Of a stretch of DNA of 64,000 nucleotides, positions 61,568 through 64,000 are shown one piece after another. Within the stretch, counting starts at the first letter, position 1. Each line of letters begins with the position of its first letter. Location: NCBI RefSeq assembly GCF_000021985.1, contig NC_011901.1, positions 2,046,001 through 2,110,000 of the forward strand, written 5' to 3'. The notes beneath the pieces were generated by a model, which had not been told where the DNA came from, searched no databases, and saw only the letters and a program-made list of their open reading frames with translations. Position numbers and translations under genes: made by a program. The DNA comes from Thioalkalivibrio sulfidiphilus HL-EbGr7. Its GTDB lineage: Bacteria; Pseudomonadota; Gammaproteobacteria; Ectothiorhodospirales; Ectothiorhodospiraceae.

Positions 61568-64000
61568 ATGCCGCTGCGCTACCTGATCCCCGTGCTTCTG
61601 CTGGGTCTGGCCCTGGTGGCCGGACTGTTCTCCTACCAGAGCGGCACCCGCGCGGCTCTGGCGCAGGTGCAGGCCAGCGAGACGGATAACCTGCGCCGGC
61701 TGATGAACCGGCTGCAGGAAAACCTGGAATACCTGCTGCGCCATGACGGGATGCAGCGGGTCCAGGAGGAGATGGCGGCGCTGAGCGTCGAACCACACCT
61801 GAATCTCGCCCTGGTGGCCGACCCCCAGGGGCAGGTGCTTGGCTCCATGCATCGGGCGGACCAGGTCCGCAAGGCGGCCGAACTGCTGGAGGAACGGCTG
61901 CTGTCCCAGTGGCAGGACGAGGCAGTGGAGTGGCTCAAGGCACCTGACAGGATCACCTCCGGTACGGTTCAGATCTCCAGGGATGGGACGACCCTGCTAG
62001 GGCTCTATCCCCTGGTGCTCGGCAGCGAGCCCGGCGAGCTGCGACCCAGCCAGGTGGGACTGCTGGTGGTGCAGGCGGACCTGGGCCGTTTCCAGCAGAT
62101 GGCTCGGCACCTGGTGGAACGGCAAACCCTGACCTTCGTGGGTGTACTGCTGCTGGTGGCGCTGCTGGGCTGGTTCCTCAGCCACCGGCTGGTCACCCGC
62201 CGCATGGACCGCCTGCTGCAGACCACACGGCGGCTCGGGCAAGGCGATCTGGATGCCCGCACCTGGCTGAGCGGTCGTGACGAACTGGCCCGGCTGGGCC
62301 AGGACTTCGACCGCATGGCTGAACAGATCCAGGCCGCGCGCAAGGCCCTAGAGGACAACGCCGAGCGACTGGAGCGGGCCCAGGCCATGGGCCAGATGGG
62401 CGACTGGGAATGGGATGTTCAGACCGGCACGCTACACTGGTCACCCCAGCTCTATTGCATCTTCGGGGTGTCACCCGAGAGCTTCACGCCCAGCTATGAC
62501 GGCTACCTGGACCTCGTGCACCCCGAGGACCGGCCGGCCCTGCTGGCGACGGTGGAGGCCGCGCGCAGCAGCGGCGAGCCCTACACCCTGGACCACCGCA
62601 TCGTGCGACCCGATGGCAGCATCCGGGTAATCCAGTCCCAGGGAGAGGCACTGCGCGATGCCGACGGTCGCATCATCAAGCTGCGCGGCACGGGTCTCGA
62701 TGTGACCGAGCGCAAGCAGGCCGAGGCTGCCCTGTTCGAAGCCAAGGAACGGGCCCTGGTGACCCTGCATTCCATCGGCGACGCAGTGATTACCACCGAT
62801 GCCCAGGGTATCGTCACGTACCTCAACCCGGTCGCGGAAGGCCTCACCGGCTGGCGCAGCTCAGAGGCCACCGGCCAGCCCCTGACTAAGGTGTTCCGCA
62901 TCTTCAACGAGTTCACCCTGCAGCCCACCCAGGACCCGGTGAAGACCTGTCTCGAGGAAGGACGCATCGTGGCCCTGGCCAACCACACGGTGCTCATGAG
63001 CCGGGACGGCGCCACCCGGGCCATCGAGGATTCCGCCGCCCCCATCCGCGACCGCAACGGGCTGATCCTGGGCGTGGTGCTGGTGTTCCACGACGTGAGC
63101 AAGACCCGGCAGATGGCCCGCCAGCTCTCCTGGCAGGCCACCCACGACGCGCTCACCGGCCTGTTCAACCGCTACGAATTCGAGCAGCGTCTTGCCCAGG
63201 CCCTGGCCCAGGCGAGGGATCGTCTGGCCCATCACGCCGTGCTGTACATGGACCTGGACCAGTTCAAGGTGGTCAACGACACCTGCGGCCACAGCGCGGG
63301 CGATGAACTGCTCAAACAGCTCGCCTACCTGCTCATGGGCAAGGTGCGTGAGAGCGACACCCTGGCGCGACTGGGTGGCGATGAGTTCGGTGTGCTGCTG
63401 GAGAACTGTCCCCTGGACAAGGCCCGGGAGATCGCCCAGGAACTGCGTCAGACGGTGCGCGATTTCCGTTTCAGCTGGAAGGGCAAGAGCTTCCAGATCG
63501 GCATCAGCATCGGGCTGGTGATGATCAGCGACGGCAACCTGGATCTTGCCGAGGTCTTGAGCGCCGCCGACATGGCCTGCTATGCGGCCAAGGACCTGGG
63601 GCGCGACCGCATCCACGTCTACCACGCCGAGGACGCCGACCTGCAGCGACGCCACGTGGAGATGCAGGCCATCAACCGCATCACCGATGCCCTCACCCAT
63701 GACCGCTTCGTCCTCTACACCCAGCGCATCGTCGCCACCGGCGCGGCGGGCCCCGACGACGGCGGCGAGCACATGGAGATCCTGCTGCGCATGGTGGACG
63801 AGAAGGGCGACCTGGTGCCGCCCGGTGCCTTCATCCCTGCCGCGGAACGCTACGACCTCATGCCCGCCATCGACCGCTGGGTGATCCGGCGCTTCTTCAG
63901 CACCATGGCACAGCACATCCGTGAAGAATGCGGCGTGGATGGCTCCGGGGGCAGCGCCTCAGGCTGCCTGTATGCCATCAACATCTCCGGCGCCTCCATC
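61568..64000 (+). CDS. HAMP-PAS-GGDEF-EAL signalling protein (3' end beyond the window)
   Basis: 811 visible residues. TM1 (YLIPVLLLGLALVAGLFSYQ) opens the protein. A periplasmic sensor follows (about 25-180), then TM2 (LTFVGVLLLVALLGWFL), HAMP (about 205-255) and PAS domains (first: GQMGDWEWDVQTGTLHWSPQ; second: VTLHSIGDAVITTDAQGIVT). GGDEF has LTGLFNRYEF, YMDLDQFKVVNDTCGHSAGD and LARLGGDEFGVLLE (active-site GGDEF). The EAL-type domain begins at MEILLRMVDEKG. Translation is coupled to the binding-protein gene. It could make and degrade c-di-GMP. Confidence 0.9.
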   Translation, partial: MPLRYLIPVLLLGLALVAGLFSYQSGTRAALAQVQASETDNLRRLMNRLQENLEYLLRHDGMQRVQEEMAALSVEPHLNLALVADPQGQVLGSMHRADQVRKAAELLEERLLSQWQDEAVEWLKAPDRITSGTVQISRDGTTLLGLYPLVLGSEPGELRPSQVGLLVVQADLGRFQQMARHLVERQTLTFVGVLLLVALLGWFLSHRLVTRRMDRLLQTTRRLGQGDLDARTWLSGRDELARLGQDFDRMAEQIQAARKALEDNAERLERAQAMGQMGDWEWDVQTGTLHWSPQLYCIFGVSPESFTPSYDGYLDLVHPEDRPALLATVEAARSSGEPYTLDHRIVRPDGSIRVIQSQGEALRDADGRIIKLRGTGLDVTERKQAEAALFEAKERALVTLHSIGDAVITTDAQGIVTYLNPVAEGLTGWRSSEATGQPLTKVFRIFNEFTLQPTQDPVKTCLEEGRIVALANHTVLMSRDGATRAIEDSAAPIRDRNGLILGVVLVFHDVSKTRQMARQLSWQATHDALTGLFNRYEFEQRLAQALAQARDRLAHHAVLYMDLDQFKVVNDTCGHSAGDELLKQLAYLLMGKVRESDTLARLGGDEFGVLLENCPLDKAREIAQELRQTVRDFRFSWKGKSFQIGISIGLVMISDGNLDLAEVLSAADMACYAAKDLGRDRIHVYHAEDADLQRRHVEMQAINRITDALTHDRFVLYTQRIVATGAAGPDDGGEHMEILLRMVDEKGDLVPPGAFIPAAERYDLMPAIDRWVIRRFFSTMAQHIREECGVDGSGGSASGCLYAINISGASI

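Overview
The window looks like a GC-rich gammaproteobacterial chromosome, most likely from the Chromatiales/Ectothiorhodospiraceae (Thioalkalivibrio-like). This is an inference from a Pseudomonas-type flagellar gene order with FleQ and sigma-54/sigma-28 promoters, a high-potential iron-sulfur protein, rhodanese-linked genes and MinCDE. I ran no database search.

Layout. 0-6 kb: small heat-shock protein, then an arsenate-detoxification operon (arsR, gap, arsJ), a small thioredoxin-like gene divergent from a Cys-tailed MarR regulator, a histidine phosphatase and a DCC-family protein. 6-15 kb: recQ, an exonuclease, a beta-hydroxyacid dehydrogenase, minCDE, a NodI/NodJ-type ABC exporter and a YefM/YoeB toxin-antitoxin pair. 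15-22 kb: a frameshifted saccharopine-dehydrogenase-like gene directly behind a MITE, then assorted enzymes. 22.5-24.3 kb: a decayed integron, with a truncated intI, an attI-like core, one cassette encoding a NYN-domain nuclease and a well-formed attC. 24.4-30.4 kb: archease and RtcB (RNA repair), HiPIP, a copper chaperone with a partner, an SDR and a peptidoglycan amidase. 30.4-36.8 kb: a 101-bp tandem array, a five-gene operon (sterol-desaturase-like, TVP38-rhodanese, two glycosyltransferases, small membrane protein) divergent from an ArsR-rhodanese regulator, and cardiolipin synthase. 36.9-55.5 kb: a chemoreceptor and the flagellar cluster fliC-flaG-fliD-fliS-fliT-like-pilZ-fleQ-fleR-fliEFGHIJ-fliK, all on the minus strand. 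55.7-60.5 kb: three toxin-antitoxin modules (MNT/HEPN, TumE/TumA-like, MqsR/MqsA) separated by dense hairpin repeat arrays. 60.5-64 kb: a lipoprotein NMT1/THI5-like binding protein translationally coupled to a HAMP-PAS-GGDEF-EAL protein that runs off the window.

The most unusual content is intergenic. (1) Octamer-built hairpins (RRAGRCGC units) occur as nested inverted arms in about ten places, with a higher-order period near 290 bp in the toxin-antitoxin region. (2) Four sequence-unrelated heptamer families (GGGAAGT, AGAGACA, GTGCTTT, GGTCAGT) share one design: a tandem heptamer arm facing an inverted arm. (3) A MITE family with CCCGCATAT termini is flanked by YTAR tetranucleotides (TTAA, CTAG) and often sits at stop codons. 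(4) Several REP-like palindromes are present. The heptamer and octamer elements are the best candidates for an undescribed repeat-generating or regulatory system.

Functional links. The arsenic operon modifies arsenate to 1-arseno-3-phosphoglycerate and exports it. Flagellar control appears to run FleQ/sigma-54, then a FleR-like activator that has lost its phospho-acceptor Asp and has no fleS beside it, then sigma-28 for fliC. A perfect hairpin buries the fliE ribosome site.
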